This document shows, piece by piece, positions 46,030 through 57,311 of a stretch of DNA of 64,000 nt. This DNA comes from Cladopsammia gracilis (taxonomy: Eukaryota; Cnidaria; Anthozoa; Scleractinia; Dendrophylliidae): the NCBI GenBank assembly GCA_022457155.1, contig JAJGOT010000600.1, forward strand, positions 46,001 to 110,000. The letters run 5' to 3'. Numbering within the stretch: position 1 is the first letter of the stretch; every line of letters begins with the position of its first letter. A program made the translations under genes and the position numbers. Below the pieces are notes generated by a model, which had not been told where the DNA came from, made no database searches, and saw only the letters and a list, made by a program, of their open reading frames with translations.

Positions 46030-47850
46030 TGATAAAGGGTTCTCAGTTTTAAATTTCGGACGGTTATTGCCATCACTTTTACATGGACCCCCGCGGAACT
46101 GTGGCCGTATGGCTTATATTCTCTCCAACTAATACGAGAATCTCTCTACTGAATTTAACAATTTACTTCTGTCAGGAGCATTCTTCTGCTTTTGTATAAT
46201 AACTACAAGAATTCCTACCTGTTCAAATCTTCCTTTAAATCTAGTGTCCTACTCGCCACTGGCTTTTTTGTTTTAAGAAAAGTAAATGAGTGTATGTACA
46301 GTGAGTTACTTGTGCTTCCAAACGGTACACTGACCACCTGTCAATAAGCACAAATCTAAATCTCAGTTATTTCTGACATTTACTAATTACAAGACCTCAC
46401 GTTTGACAAATGTGATCATAAGTTCACTTGAAGTGTCCATCTTGTGCTGGAATGCGGCTGATCTTATTAAGTTATTATTAAATCGAAACTTTCACAATTT
46501 TAAAACTCATGTGAAAGTTCTGTAGAAGAGCGGGCACCTTCATTTTTAATTTTCCCGATTCAGTTGATTTTTGTTTTAAATACAATGACAATATAACACC
46601 AGAATCAAGACTTAGGTCATTACAGTGTGGTTGAACGTCAGAGTTTAAGGATGAAAATCTAAGGCCGTAAGCATTCAAACTAATGAATGATACTTGAACG
46701 TGCTTGAATTGTGTCAAAAAAGAAGGAATTTTAGCCTGAAGAAAAGGGTTGCGAAATGTATTTATCAAACTACACAGGTATCTAAACCTGATAACGGTCA
46801 CACCCAACTAAGACTTGCGACATTTTTTCCCTGCAAAATATATTTATCTTTTTTCTAAGTGGTCACAGCTAGCGGATAGGTGATGCAGAGTGACTGAGAA
46901 CTCACGACACGCGATCAGCTGGACATGGGTTCCAAACGTACAATCAGTATCAATTAATTGTCTTTTAATGAATGTATGTCTGCACATTCCAGTTTTTCTG
47001 AACCGACTACCTTAGTAAAGAGAGCGACAGAAAATAATCCTTTTCCGCACAGTTTGGTCGTAGCAATGGATCGAGGAGGTCAAGCGAATAATTTTAAAAG
47101 ATAACAATCTTTAGCAAAATAAATCGCTGGCTCTTGTAGCCAGCTTCTGTCAAATAACGTAAACTTATTAAAATCAACTATTCCAAAAATGTTTGATAAA
47201 GGATCTCTGGAGTGGAGCAATGTAAAAAGCTGTCTATTGTACCAGCTTATTGCTAAAATAATGATACAATAACTAGAAGAACTTTAGACTGACCTTTTTT
47301 GCAATTAAATTTGAAAGGGGAAACGCAAAAATGTTCGAATTTTCTGAAAAATGTTTGTAAGTTAGGTTACTTGGTTCGTAGCGCAGCCCAGGTGCAGCCG
47401 TATCAACCCCCACGAGATTTTCCTGTGTAAACGCCCCTTTCCGGTCAGCAGTTTTTTTTACGAAGAGCTAGACGCCTAATACATTTAAGGACCAGCGAGA
47501 CAATATAACCATAAAAATTTTCAAAGACATCTTTTCGTCCCTTTTTTTCAATGCCCCGCGCATGCTTAATAATTCGATTCATCATACAACACTTAGCTGA
47601 CTCTTCAGCGTACCGTTTTTATTTCACAAGAAAAAGTTAAAATGGGACGTATTACATCACAGTCTACAAGAACCAAGACGCCTACTATGCTTACAGTACA
47701 CACAAGCATGAAAAGATAAAATGAGAAACCACAGAATTAAGCAGCAGTGAAATCGCTGTAATGTCGTAAAATGAAAGCTTTTAAACAAATATTTAACGTT
47801 TAAAATAAATAAAGGCATAATAAATAATGTAACTACATTAATTGTCAGTA
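46030..47850. other. Intergenic-looking intron stretch, nothing recognised
   Basis: AT-rich sequence in intron 1 of gene B. No frames with domain character and no inverted or tandem repeats of note. Confidence 0.45.
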
Positions 47851-47855
47851 CTTAC

Positions 47856-47910
47856 GGGAATGACTGAGTTTACTGGCCGACGAAGGTTGTCTAGTTGCTG
47901 TCTTCTTCAT
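47856..47910 (-). CDS. Ras-like gene B, exon 1 (N-terminus)
   Basis: ATG at 47910 opens MKKTATRQPSSASKLSHS and ends TCCC|GTAAGT, a strong donor in phase 1, which joins in frame to the phase 1 acceptor at 39103. The assignment rests on phase and on the basic, Ser-rich sequence typical of RERG/RASL N-termini; there is no homology to confirm it. The first intron would be 8.75 kb. Confidence 0.55.
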
Positions 47911-48170
47911 ATCTTTAACAAAGTGAACAAAATTTCATGGTTTCTCAAAATAACAGTAAAAAAACACTTCTTTTTTGAACTCCGAGTTCCTAAGGCGGGG
48001 GGTCCACCTTAATGCCATTTTTCCGCCACTTAACATGGGTTTAAGGGAACTGATATCTCGTTCACGTTTCAAGCAATCCAAAACTGAACTCTCTGTTCAT
48101 CTCATGAATCTATGATATGGGGTGTTTTGGAAATGTTTAGGTATGTTTGTGAGGAAGTAGTTCTTCTCAT

Positions 48171-48355
48171 ACACCCCTTTCATACATAATGGCGGCCGAT
48201 TTATTTATTCGTTTATATGTATGTTAATTAGCCTTTCTGGCCTCGCTGGCGTGTGCAAAATTCAAAAGAATTTTTACTCTAAACCGAGGCCAGTTAGGCT
48301 AATTAACATACAAATAAAAGAATAAATTAATCGGCCGTCATTATGAAAGTGGTGT
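48171..48355. mobile_element. Foldback MITE, 'ATGGCGGCC' family, copy 2
   Basis: 185 bp from ACACCCCTTTCATACATAAT to the inverted end ATTATGAAAGTGGTGT. Contains TAATGGCGGCCGAT and ATCGGCCGTCATTA. It stands 260 bp upstream of the putative start codon of Ras-like gene B, in the region where a promoter would be expected. Confidence 0.65.
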
Positions 48356-48945
48356 ATAGGATTTGTAAAATTGAAGAAATATTAAAGACTTAATGTAGTT
48401 TTAAAATTAAAAATTTGAATTTAAAAAGTAATTGATGGACACTAAAATAGTCCACTATCAACCTGGAGTGCTCTTGCTTGAATAACAACTGTCTGTTAAT
48501 ATTCCAGAAATCGCATTTTCTTTCTTGTATCCCTTCTTTAAATCTCTTTAGTAACATTTCATTAAAATTCACGTGTACCCCCGCATTAACCACACAGGCC
48601 TGTTTTTGTTAGTTACGTTCAAACAGCGCTTTGCGAGTTCGCTTTCCCTGGCTGCACAACGTTCTAGCCACAAAAAATCATAAAACTAAGAAAAAATCAC
48701 TTGCTCAAGTTTATGGTGAATAACACCGGGATAACAAAGTCCCAGTTCGATTGCCGATCAGCGCTATTAAATCTGAACGTCATCCAATGTTTCAGTTTTT
48801 CTTTAAAAGCATACTCCCCATTCAATCATGATTACTAAACAGAAGAGTTCCAGTTTGAGATTAGTCAAACTAGAAATGGAGAAATTAAAATATCTAATAA
48901 TCTTCAATTTTGAGTTGAATTAAGATGGCTACTCCGCTTCTGACG

Positions 48946-48980
48946 AAGGGCTAGCGCTCGAAACGCCAGCTTTTAATTTT
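48946..48980 (+). other. CTGACGA-stem-GAAAC motif (Penelope/hammerhead-like)
   Basis: CTGACGAAGGGCTAGCGCTC runs into GAAACGCCAG: a core like CUGANGA, a possible four-pair stem GGGC/GCTC, then GAAAC. This wording occurs at the termini of Penelope-like elements. No reverse transcriptase frame is nearby, so only a relic. Confidence 0.3.
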
Positions 48981-50422
48981 TCGTACAATGGTCAATTTAC
49001 CTTTTCAACTCAGTTGATAAATCGCATATTTTCATGTTTCACTCCATGACCGACGCACTGGCAGCACCACAGTCATAACCCCTTTATTCATGTGAGATGC
49101 TAGAATAATTAAACCGCTTGGAGAAATATTGCTTCAGCTTGCAAGGTTGAACTTAGAATTTTGCAATTAGGCTGTTTTAGTTAAATCTCAGTCTTCTTCA
49201 CGCTTCTTATCTTGCGAATGTAAGAGTTATCAATAAGGTATTTACACCCCAAGTACAGTCATAAAAACCCTGTATCTAACATCTGCTTCAGTTCAACAAT
49301 AGCGCAGGTTCCATCAATGGCTGATAACATGTTACGTCGGGTGTGAAACAAATCTTACCTCAGTTTTGGCCGAATTGTTGTCGTCTGCACATAAGCACTG
49401 TTCGATGTTTGCACTCGGCTCTTCTCTTCAGACTGACACCGGTACATATTCACTGCCGTAAGTAAATAAACAGCGTATAAACCGGTATTCAAAATCACAA
49501 GGGGTTGTATTGCCATTTTTAGAAGATAACGCGATAACCTCTGGGGTTATGCTGGAAAGATAACATGAAAAAATGCAACTCATTTCGCTTTCCTTTGTTT
49601 CGTTTTCCTTGCAACAAAAGACGACCACGCGTTTTAAGGGGCCTCCTATTGAGCTTTTTATAGTTTTGGCACTACGTTGGGATTAAAGCGGATGTTTACT
49701 TCGCTTTTGTTCAGAGCAACACAGCGTTTACTTCGCTAAAGAATGCTGCGAAAACAAGCTATGCTCTGCGGCAATAAATTGCTCCATACTATAAAAGTCG
49801 ATATGCAATGAAGCTTATTTGCATGGCTCATGTGGGTGCCGTCACGTGGGGTACTTAATATAAAGAGTGCAGTCTTGATAAGGAAATTATCAGTTAGAGA
49901 ACAGGTGGCCATCAATTTAAGTTTTGTCCTTGTGCAAATTAAAAATGAAACAAGAGAGAAAAGAACAACAAGATATCTGTTATCTGATTTATCAGATACA
50001 AAGTTTAAGCAGTGCAGTGACTCATAAACAAGTTAATTTTATACGACAGTCATAAAGATAAGTAGAGCAATTAATGGAGTAATTGCCATCGTATTTAGAG
50101 TCGACAAACAAGTTATACACTGAAGAAATGACAATTTTAATTTAAGACACATTTATGACATTATGAAGCCATAAAAAAACGATTTCTAACTTTCAAACCA
50201 AGTTTATGTAAGACTTGCGTATGGTAGTGAAAGGCAATGTAATGTTGTAGGCAATGTTATCTTGGGATCTAAAAGAAAAAATCATAAAATACTTTACATT
50301 CTCCGGCAGACCAATTAAATTATCCCGAGTGGTTTTTCACTCATTAGTAATGAGATAGATACAGGACAGTATAAATCATGATTTTTAAGGGTAATTGCTG
50401 CCAATTTTTGTTTCTTATTTTC

Positions 50423-50651
50423 TAACCGGCCCTTTCACTCCCGGTCAGTCAATGATTATGAAGACAATTGCAACAGTAGTGTAGTTGTAACTTTTGAGTC
50501 TGTGAACGAAATCCTATGGCATGACCATTCAAACGAAACTTCTTCAGCATTACTTTTGCACGGTATCATTTGGTTTTCAATATTTTATAGAACGAAATTT
50601 GGAATTTTTCTTGAATTTTGATTTTTGGCACTCTTGGGAGTGAAAGGGTTT
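50423..50651 (-). mobile_element. 'CCCTTTCACTCCC' family copy, reverse orientation
   Basis: Ends CCTTTCACTCCCGG and CACTCTTGGGAGTGAAAGGG; the interior is a single 88 bp unit (complement of TTTCGTTTGAATGGTCATGC). 230 bp. Confidence 0.7.
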
Positions 50652-50697
50652 ATACCTCAGTAAAAAAAAAAAAAAAAAAACTTGCACAATCGGCGAC

Positions 50698-51102
50698 ATC
50701 AGTTCTATGCACCGAATGCAAATATGGCCGTCAGGCAATTTTTCGTTTGGCCAAGTTTTCAGAGACATTAATGATATGGCGTATACAAGTGCTACAAAGT
50801 GTATCGTCTTGCAAAGTTTGAGCGTTTTTGGTTTAACGGTTGCAAAGTTATGGCTTACTGAAATTTTAAGGATTTGTATGAGAAAAGACATTCTATCCTC
50901 ACTAGCCTCACTTTCATGTTTTTCGCAAAATTTGTTTGTCTATAACTTCTCCTAAAATACGAATATGGCCTTGAAAATGCACACAATGACTTATTTTGAC
51001 CTGATCTTTATCATTATTCAATTGCTTTTCCTTTTCTTGAGAACCTGTCCAAACAAAAAATTGTTGTACGGCCATATTTGCATTCGGTGCATATTAGGAT
51101 AT
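50698..51102. mobile_element. MITE 'TGCACCGAATGCAAATATGG'
   Basis: About 405 bp. Inverted ends TGCACCGAATGCAAATATGG then CCGT and an AATTTTT stretch. It begins right after a poly(A) run that abuts the family copy at 50423-50651. The frames across it are not genes. Confidence 0.6.
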
Positions 51103-51640
51103 TATTTGTTAACTATAAACACTTACCATTTGCCAGAACAGGCCGGCTGGATCGGTCGATTTGTAAATTGTGTATACCATTTTACTGAAGTGAGCGGTCC
51201 GGGCCGGGGCAAAGAGCTTTGACAACAAAGCGGAAGGTCCGCCGATTGAAAAGTACAAAAAGAGAATTTGTTCTAATCAACAAGACAAATTTGATGGCTA
51301 CGTATACCTACAGAAGGGTAAAATATTTTTAAAAATATTGATAAGCTCTTGTCCTGCAGCCGGCATAAACTGACGGCCTACCGACATTAAAAGTAAGAGG
51401 CTTCAAACATTCATCAAGATGTCATTAATACAAGGTATATTGTAAACTTGCTAGGTAAAAAAAAAACTTACTTGTTTAGTTCATCAACATATCTTGACTG
51501 CTCGTTCACCGAATCATATCATAGAAAGTCCGCCATATTGGAATTGCCGAGAATTTCCGAAAACTGCTCGACTCGGAAACTGCAGGGGTTCTACGCCCGC
51601 CCCGCCATATTGAAAACGGAGAAGGCCTGGGGACGAGGTT

Positions 51641-51786
51641 GCGTCCTTCCAAAATGGCGGCCATTTTATTATTCTTTTCGCTAGAATATTCTTCTATATT
51701 TTGCACATGCTGACGAGGCCAAGAGGGCAAATTTACATGTATATTTAAAAGAATAATAAAATGGCCGCCATTTTGGAATAAGGTGT
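51641..51786. mobile_element. Foldback MITE, 'ATGGCGGCC' family, copy 3
   Basis: About 146 bp; TTCCAAAATGGCGGCC at the left, GGCCGCCATTTTGGAA then TAAGGTGT at the right. Internally shorter than copy 1 but retains TGCTGACGAGGCCAAGAGGG. Confidence 0.65.
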
Positions 51787-52282
51787 ACAGGTGTATACAG
51801 GCTTGTCGATGATAAGGCCCTCGCGTGTTTATTATGCTTTGCGTTCTTGTGATTGCTTTGAATGTACTTTATATTGCAAAATTTTTGCGGGAGTTTAATT
51901 TTGAGAATTGGCGGGGCATGTTTTTGTATTTTGTGGGATCTAGTTTTTGCGATGTTTTCTGAAGGAATTTATTTTTGCGATGTTCCCTAGATGACCGTAT
52001 TTACCATCAGATTTTTAATTTGGTCTTCACTGGGTCCTAAAAAGACTTTCTTTTTCTTAATTGAAAAATTGAATTAATTCCTGAACTTTGACTTGTTTGT
52101 TTCCGGTAAGGTCGACTGATACCCGACATCCACGTGATGTTTTTCATCCAATAAAATGAAAAGAAGACTAATCGGTGGGTATATGAGTCGATAGCCTAGT
52201 TGTAGCGAGTCAATCAGAGCATCAATTTTTTTTCATGTTGTGTGTTTGTCCTTATAGGCATTAATCGCCCAATAATACACAC

Positions 52283-52366
52283 CCTGTTCATTCGTTCCTA
52301 CTATCCTTGACATAATGCCGACAAGAACGGGAGTGACAGCTCCTTTGAAAAAACCCATTGCTGGTG
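52283..52366 (-). CDS. SLC46-like transporter, exon 5 (last one found)
   Basis: 84 bp exon from AATTTACAG to ACAGG|GTGTGT, phase 1 on both sides. Encodes APAMGFFKGAVTPVL then GIMSRIVGTNEQG, matching the loop and helix 10 region of SLC46 proteins, where the motif before helix 11 is normally EQG followed by a small residue and Leu-Phe-Ala. The next exon should carry helices 11 and 12; I did not find it between this point and the start of the window's gene B exons. Reading through the donor gives a stop after 15-20 unrelated residues. Confidence 0.7.
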
Positions 52367-53501
52367 CTGTAAATTAAGAAAATTGAGAAAGGTATTAGTG
52401 ACATCATACAATATGCTCAGTCGTAGTAAGGCCGGTGAGCACTAAGTCGAGTTTGCTGCGGTAAACCAGGGTTGGGGTAAGTCTTCACAAGCCTAATGGT
52501 TCACAACTGCTGGAGCTTAACCCGGTTTCTGTAGTATGTAGCGACTGAGAGTATTTCCACCGCCTCCCGTTACCGATAACCCGTCCATTACGCATGCGCG
52601 TATATTCACGGGTTAAAAATGTATCTTTAGGTAACATGAGCTATCACAGTCTGTGGTAAGGCACTGAAAGTGACAACCCAAAATGGAAACAAAACAAAAA
52701 CAATGTTCCTTAGAGGGGGAGAAACTTAACTACGGGGTGGTTGCTATGGAAGAGTATCAAACGTGATATAATAGGTTCCTTTACTTCCTCGGCTGTGATG
52801 TTTGGTCACGTTGGTTCTGTTAATAGTTCCATCAAATTTTATAAGTCACAACCATATTTGGTAAGTCACGTTGCCAGAACATAAAACCCCTAAAAACTCA
52901 AACATCTTACACTTTTTCCCAATAAAACCGAGATCAACGGCTTAAGAACATCCTAATAAAAAACTGTAGCATGGACTTGTTAAAATTCATGTTATTGAAA
53001 AAGCTATGACGTCATAAAGGTGTATTTTAATACATTTTCTTTAAAAGCTTTCCTTTTTTTTCGTCTAAACGGTAATTCCATGCTACAGATTAAAAAAAAA
53101 GTGGAATTGCTTATGGTTAGCCAAAAAAATCAGATTTTTTTTATCTCTTTTCCTTTGAATTTTTGCACTTTTTCATTCTTACGCGCGGTTGGGGACTGGC
53201 ACTAGTTACGCATGTGCAATGTCGATTTAGTGATGTCTTGTATCCAGTTTCATAGTTTCCACCATATTAGCAGTTTATGACACGTGAGAAATGCTAACCA
53301 TGAAATAATGTGCCTAGCAACGACTCTAAAACCGTAGTTAAGTTTCACCGCACTTAAGGGATTTCACAAATTTTTCTTGCTATAGATGGAACCTCCAATC
53401 AAAGACTCGATGAACCTACCCCACATTCCTTCCCTCGCCGTCCCTTCAATACCAGGATATCTGACTGTACGATTACTTTTGCAAAATGTACAACTACCTA
53501 C

Positions 53502-53807
53502 CAAAGAATACCAACCACGTGCGATTTGCAAAGGCCAGAATTCCCATTTCAACAATCTGACTAATAATTGCTATCGCACCAGTTATCTTTTCACTGAAGA
53601 ACGTTCGGAACAACTTCACCCCAACTGCTCCTCCAAATCCGGAAAGAAACATCCTGTATGCCAGGAAGTACCCCAATAGCTTGGGTCCAAAACAAAGGGG
53701 GCTTCTCATTATGAAAAGAGAGGTTACACCTCCGAGTCCCTGCGTAGTTACGGTCAGAATGGCGCCTGCAATCACTAGAAGCAGCAGAGTCTTCCTCGCA
53801 CCTTCTC
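53502..53807 (-). CDS. SLC46-like transporter, exon 4
   Basis: 306 bp. Joins exon 3 in phase 1 only if the acceptor is ACCTAG|GAGAAGG (53807); the nearby CAG at 53829 would break the frame. Ends TTTG|GTAGGT. Encodes helices 7-9 of a major facilitator protein (LLLLVIAGAILTVTTQGLGG, GYFLAYRMFLSGFGGAVG, ITGAIAIISQIVEMGILAFA). Confidence 0.75.
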
Positions 53808-53811
53808 CTAG

Positions 53812-54206
53812 GTACTTGGTGTATCCCTGATCAGAATGTATGGTACTTCATGTATCCCTTATTGTAATGTATTTAGATATATTGCAGTGTAATTTAGGGT
53901 CGGATTACAGTATCTAGGATTGAAGCACTGATTTTAGTATTTAGGGTTAAGCACTGATTCCAGTATATTTCCAACGTATCGAAAGGGTTAGTTCTTATAT
54001 ATTGTCTGGGCTAGCAGCATATTATCTTATATCCCTTAAAAATTACAATTTTCGGCAGCTAGTCCTCGGTGGTACAGTGGATAGTGTGCATGGAGTAGAT
54101 CATACGGCCTGTGTTCGATTCCCCATTCTGCTGTTTTTATCTTCTTTTTCTACTGAAATAAAAACTAAGTGTTTAAATACAAAATAATAAGGGATACACC
54201 AAGTAC
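53812..54206. mobile_element. TIR element filling intron 3 of the SLC46-like gene
   Basis: GTACTTGGTGTATCCCT at 53812-53828 and its exact complement at 54190-54206 bound 395 bp of a 407 bp intron (53808-54214). The splice sites lie 4 and 8 bp outside the element. Its body contains a tRNA-like head. This looks like an intron made, or taken over, by a transposable element. Confidence 0.6.
54061..54133 (+). repeat. tRNA-like SINE head in intron 3
   Basis: TCCTCGGTGGTACAGTGGAT (A box) and TGTTCGATTCCCC (B box) at tRNA spacing, recalling tRNA-Asp, but the acceptor stem does not close. Antisense to the transporter gene. Confidence 0.5.
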
Positions 54207-54214
54207 ATACCCAC

Positions 54215-54460
54215 CTTCTGGCCGTGGGTTTTTGAAGATGTTTATGAGAACCTTCAAGTTTTTGAGATCGAAAAACTTGTTTTTCGCGTTTTTATCACGC
54301 TCGTGGTTTTCCGGCACCAGAAATATAACCCAGAGAACACTTGTCACGTGACATGCGAGGATAAGCCATGTTGGCGAAATAAATCCGAACTTCTCAATCC
54401 ATAAACCACTGGTCAGCTGACTCAGGACTCCAGCCATGAAGACAAGCATCCGTATTATTG
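54215..54460 (-). CDS. SLC46-like transporter, exon 3
   Basis: 246 bp from CTTACAG to AGAAG|GTGGGT, phase 1 on both sides. Encodes helices 5-6 (MLVFMAGVLSQLTSGLW, LILACHVTSVLWVIFLVPE) and the start of the long central cytosolic loop (ERDKNAKNKFFDLKNLKVL). Confidence 0.8.
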
Positions 54461-54893
54461 CTGTAAGTAAGATAATAAAGTTGACATTCTATCTGCACGT
54501 GCGTTTATTTTAAACTCGGGACGAACGCTGGGTTAGAATAAACGGCGTGTATCACAAGATGGAGACTATTCAGTAATACCAACTAAACACCCTTGGCACT
54601 TAGTAAACCCCACTTTTTATGGTTGATCTTCCTTTTTAATGAGTTCGTACCAAAAGACTATTTGCTTCTTACTTATCATTCTTTAAAAGCAACAAACTAA
54701 TCTCAATATGCTATTAAAGAAAATCATTATGATGCTCTTCCGAGCGTGACAATTGATTCGTGTTTCTTAACATTTTTTGCTTGGATGTTGCTTTGAAATG
54801 TCATCGAATCAATATTCCATCAGCAACTAACAACATATTTCAACTGATAACTGTACACCTTAAGCTACCTTATGTGCGGCATTTAAAACATAC

Positions 54894-55209
54894 CTATTCT
54901 GAACGCTATTCCTGCTCTGTCACTTGTGTCGGCGATATACGACATGACGGCTAACATAAGGGTCGTCAGGAATCCCGAACATCCGCTGATAGCTGAGCCA
55001 ACAAACATTACATACAAAGGCAACTTGAGGTACATGACCATCAGCATCACTGTAGCCTCCAGAAAAGCTCCAATTACAGGGGCTATGAGAGCTGGTTTTC
55101 TCCGGCCTGATTTGTCTGTCCAAGGACCCCAAAATGGTGCCACGATTAACGATGGAATAGCCATGAAAAACGTGTTTGCTAAATCTATTTTGGTGGCCAA
55201 ACTTTGCAC
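54894..55209 (-). CDS. SLC46-like transporter, exon 2
   Basis: 316 bp from CCCTCTAG|GTG to AATAG|GTATGT, phases 0 and 1. Encodes helices 2-4. GPWTDKSGRRKP is the major facilitator motif A between helices 2 and 3, well kept (Gly, Asp, Gly-Arg-Arg). It is followed by LIAPVIGAFLEATVMLM, and by SGCSGFLTTLMLAVMSYIAD, a family-typical helix 4 start. Confidence 0.85.
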
Positions 55210-55827
55210 CTAGAGGGAATGAAAAAAGAACGAGAATTGTTGTTGGCCACCTTTATGTAATATCTGATGGTTTCCGTTTGCGCAACGGCTTTCTGGCTGA
55301 AACACGAAACGTGCATGTTCTTTTGACGAACGTGTTTGGTTAATGTAAGTGCGACTAGATTCTATGAACAATTTCTTTTTTCTGAAAAAGGAAAAAGAAA
55401 ATAAACTAGGAAGAAAAATGACCAGCTTAAAAAAGTTTGACTGATTCTCCACCCACGACATTATTTAGTAAAACACGGATCAATAACTTCCAATGGTTAT
55501 ATCATATATATACATACTTAGATATGGTATTCATATAATTAATTGATCTGGAAAAAAGGCCTTGTAACTTAACGTGGAAGTAGAAAGGGTGTAGCAAGAA
55601 CATGCAACCGGGCGCTAGCAGCCAACAAAACCACGAATTTACCTTTGATCTGGATTTTGTATCTGAGTAGCTAAAAAGATAAATGTCATAATATGATTGA
55701 AGTTCAATCGCTTTGTGCCTTGATTGATAAAAACACTTTGCACTGAACGATCCTTTTGAGTCAGCAAACACAGTAGGAAAATCTATAATCCTTAACTATA
55801 CACCGAGTGAATTCATTCATCTTTTAC

Positions 55828-56061
55828 CTCTTTTTCCAGTTGTTTTAAGGTTGAGTTTAGCTCAAAAACATCTTCATGACAACCAGGACCATCTTTGTTC
55901 ATCACTAGCTCTTTGTAAGGGAAGCCTTTCCTCTCACTGACGACACTGTACACATACTGTCGAAATAGCGGAAAGCTTGTCATGAGTCCGTATGCATAGA
56001 AAAATATGACAGGCTCCACTGTTATGTAGCGTCTCCAAACGGGAAGATTTTGTCGAGGCAT
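55828..56061 (-). CDS. SLC46-like transporter, exon 1
   Basis: ATG at 56061 begins MPRQNLPVWRRYITVEPVIF, a short basic N-terminus and helix 1, then an extracellular loop with paired acidic residues, one Cys (GPGCHEDV) and an NST site, ending GAG|GTAAAA in phase 0. The layout (VEPVIFFYAYG, then a loop with YPEL/NST-like sites) is that of SLC46A1-A3, proton-coupled carriers of folate, steroid conjugates or muropeptide-like compounds. The five exons give 395 codons of about 450-460 expected. Gene direction is minus, the same as Ras-like gene B and upstream of it. Substrate cannot be read from the sequence. Confidence 0.83.
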
Positions 56062-56227
56062 CTTGTCTGTCTTGTACGCGTGATGTATATTTGCAACAAG
56101 ACCACCTCACAATCTCTAGTAAACAAAGAACGGACATATTTTATTTCACTATTTTCTCCCAGCTTCTGGATTGAGCTTGACCTAAACCCGAGACATTTGA
56201 TCACTGGAACCCGTACACATTACATGC

Positions 56228-56502
56228 ATAAAATCAGAAAACGGCAAACTGATCCTTACGGCAAGGCGATGAAGGAGTAAATAAAAGAATAAAACAAAAT
56301 TTATATATATATTAAAACGAATTTGCCCAATATTTCGGTTTGAAAACAAACCTTCTTCAGGGGCTAAAGAAGAAGAAGGTTTGTTTTCAAACCGAAATAT
56401 TGGGCAAATTCGTTTAAATATATATATAAATTTTGTTTTATTCTTTTATTTACTCCTTCATCGCCTTGCCGTAAGGATCAGTTTGCCGTTTTCTGATTTT
56501 AT
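56228..56502. repeat. Near-perfect 275 bp palindrome
   Basis: Two arms of about 130 bp, centred near 56365 with a spacer of about 13 bp. Both ends read ATAAAATCAGAAAACGGC; the arms match except for one or two bases in the TATATA stretch. Each arm contains a GGTTTGTTTTCAAACC stem followed by GAAATATT. It lies 170 bp upstream of the SLC46-like start codon. Confidence 0.75.
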
Positions 56503-56509
56503 ACAAGTA

Positions 56510-57277
56510 ATTATTGTACTGATCCAGGTCTACAACTAGGAGATCCGGCACCACTCAACGGTTTGTCGTTGTGGTCTTGCTGATATTTTATATTTTAGTA
56601 CATTACATGCAGCCCAAGTATTTTGAAGGCGGCCATGGAGCGGTAACCTTCTTGAGACATTAACTGTACTAACAGTAACTAAAAGGGAGGTGCATTTGTC
56701 TTTCTCTTCTCGTTTGAGAAAGCAGTAGTCATGGCCAGTGTTGAATGTTGTGAAACTTTGGCTTGTCAGGAGCCGATAACCCTGCGCTTGTGCATGTTTC
56801 TTTTAAAAACAATGTTGTATTTATTTCTGTCGGCTTTCCTTCCGGATCTTTTTTGATCAGCTTTATATTTTGCTATTAGTAGCCTTGAATGAAGTTCAAT
56901 GAACTCATTGGTGAAGATGCATAGCCATAACCGCGCTAATATAAAATGTTGCTGTACTTTGTAACAGGGAAACCAGCAAATCACAAGAAACCCGCAAGAT
57001 TAGTGAACGCTCCTTCATCGAACATAATCAATTCTATTTCATACAATTAAAATTATTTCACAACCTAACCAGTGGCCTGTGATCGTGAATGGCCTGCTAT
57101 CGTTGCGTTCGCGACATGTTTGCTGATCTTTATAGTGAAACTCGGCTGTGCTGTTCGCCGTCGAAAATTTTTCATTTTTATAGGGGTATGACGTCATCTA
57201 GTTTTAGTGTGGCTTTGAAAAGTCAAAAGACGTATTTACATCAATGGAAACTCAAACATAATGGCTCAATTACATTC

Positions 57278-57311
<34 letters not shown>

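Noticed and set aside
45633..46052. 139-codon frame with repeated Ser-Arg text
   Set aside because: It is the translation of the GTCTCGG word array of a TIR element.
50577..50891. 104-codon minus-strand frame
   Set aside because: Spans a repeat family end, a poly(A) tract and a MITE arm.
53826..53829. CAG acceptor at the start of GGATACACC for SLC46-like exon 4
   Set aside because: Joining it to the donor at 54215 breaks the frame; the CTAG acceptor at 53807 keeps phase 1.
54061..54133. A functional tRNA-Asp-like gene
   Set aside because: A and B boxes fit, but the acceptor arm does not pair and no clean anticodon arm is seen.
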